Below, one piece after another: positions 31,571 to 32,130 of a DNA stretch of 32,130 bases. The stretch is from JAKAJA01 sp037440125 (lineage in GTDB: Bacteria; Acidobacteriota; UBA4820; DSQY01). The stretch's first letter is position 1, and the number at the start of each line of letters is the position of its first letter. Below the pieces are notes generated by a model. It was not told the DNA's origin and searched no databases. It saw nothing but the letters and a program-made list of their open reading frames with translations. Where the stretch lies: assembly GCA_037440125.1 (NCBI GenBank), contig JBBIUU010000029.1:1-32130 (forward strand), written 5' to 3'. Position numbers and translations under genes: made by a program.

Positions 31571-32130
31571 ATGGACGAGAACGAGATCAAGAAATCGGTG
31601 AGAGATCACTACGCGTCGGTGGCCCGCGATCAGAAAGGTTGCTGCGCCAGTCCGGCGGTGGCCGCCACCAACTGCTGCGGCGTGGCCGATGTGGAGGCCG
31701 TGGGCAAGATCATCGGCTACAGCGATGAGGAGATGGCCGCCGTGCCCGAGGGCGCCAACCTGGGTTTGGGCTGCGGCAACCCGCTCGCCTTCGCCGAGCT
31801 CAAGGAGGGCGACGTGGTCGTAGACCTCGGCTCCGGTGCCGGGTTCGACTGCTTCATCGCCGCACCCCGAGTCGGCAAGACCGGCCGGGTGATCGGCGTA
31901 GACATGACGCCCGACATGATCGAGCGCGCCCGGGCCAATGCGGCGAAGTCGGGCCGCGCCAACGTGGAGTTCCGTCTGGGCGAGATCGAGCACCTGCCCG
32001 TCGCCGACGGGGCCGCCGACATGATCATCTCCAACTGCGTCATCAACCTCTCCACGGACAAGCCGCAGGTCTTCCGCGAGGCCCTGCGCGTGCTCAAGCC
32101 GGGCGGCGTCCTCATGGTGTCCGACCTCGT
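31571..32130 (+). CDS. arsM: Arsenite S-adenosylmethionine methyltransferase ArsM, N-terminal part (runs off the right edge)
   Basis: The first 186 codons show a class I SAM methyltransferase with motif I DLGSGAGFDCF (85-95) and motif II GVDMTPDM (109-116). Arsenic-binding cysteines are present at Cys68 in GLGCGNP and Cys156 in SNCVINL, the counterparts of two of the three conserved ArsM cysteines. The third would lie beyond the window. N-terminal Cys pairs (24-25 and 35-36) are common in bacterial ArsM. The enzyme converts arsenite to methylated species. ATG 31571 has AAGGGGG upstream. Unlike the other ars genes, it is separated from arsC by 86 bases that include a heptamer array. Confidence 0.95.
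   Translation, partial: MDENEIKKSVRDHYASVARDQKGCCASPAVAATNCCGVADVEAVGKIIGYSDEEMAAVPEGANLGLGCGNPLAFAELKEGDVVVDLGSGAGFDCFIAAPRVGKTGRVIGVDMTPDMIERARANAAKSGRANVEFRLGEIEHLPVADGAADMIISNCVINLSTDKPQVFREALRVLKPGGVLMVSDL

Overview
The window looks like a chromosomal segment of a high-GC (roughly two-thirds G+C), Gram-negative-type bacterium. Secreted beta-helix/IPT proteins with tails of this kind, lipoproteins with lipoboxes, thioredoxin-type ArsC with Acr3, and PAS/GAF/GGDEF sensors would fit an Acidobacteriota-like or deltaproteobacterial-like lineage. This is inference from gene style only; no rRNA or other phylogenetic marker is present beyond rpsO, pnp and lon.

Layout. (1) 1-83: the first codons of a leftward exported protein. 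(2) 84-537: a 454-base divergent intergenic region. (3) 538-12045 (+): one giant secreted protein of 3835 residues built from four parallel beta-helix blocks, most separated by Ig-like and IPT/TIG-like domains, ending in a strong terminator. (4) 12160-13290 (+): a saccharopine/lysine dehydrogenase-family enzyme. (5) 13392-25317 (-): a long leftward run of ten genes. In transcription order these are lon, a membrane GAF-GGDEF diguanylate cyclase, a periplasmic-sensor PAS-PAS-GGDEF-EAL protein, a YitT-family membrane protein, two paralogous lipoproteins, a LOG-family nucleotide hydrolase, a small pseudo-receiver, a YfcA/TauE transporter and a small two-TM channel-like protein. Many are close enough to be cotranscribed or are translationally coupled. 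(6) 25543-28112 (+): the classic rpsO-pnp pair, divergent from lon, with a strong terminator. (7) 28285-29502 (-): an MFS transporter. (8) 29618-32130 (+): an arsenic operon arsR-acr3-arsC-arsM. The first three genes have ATGA overlaps, and an inverted-repeat operator candidate sits between arsR and the MFS gene.

How the genes work together. The ars operon is a complete sense/reduce/export/methylate pathway: ArsR senses As(III), ArsC reduces arsenate, Acr3 exports arsenite and ArsM methylates it. The two adjacent c-di-GMP proteins form a likely writer/eraser pair: one has an intact GGEEF and I-site, while the other has GSDEF, no I-site and a complete EAL active site.

The least expected observation is a set of short perfect-period tandem arrays at gene 3' ends: 7-bp units at 13291-13384 and 31521-31555, and 8-bp units at 28121-28152 and 28260-28291. 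One of them contains the stop codon of the MFS gene. I do not recognise these arrays as a described element class. Other points worth a look are the channel-like protein without a canonical K+ selectivity filter, the LOG/pseudo-receiver/YfcA coupling, and the tandem lipoproteins of unknown function.
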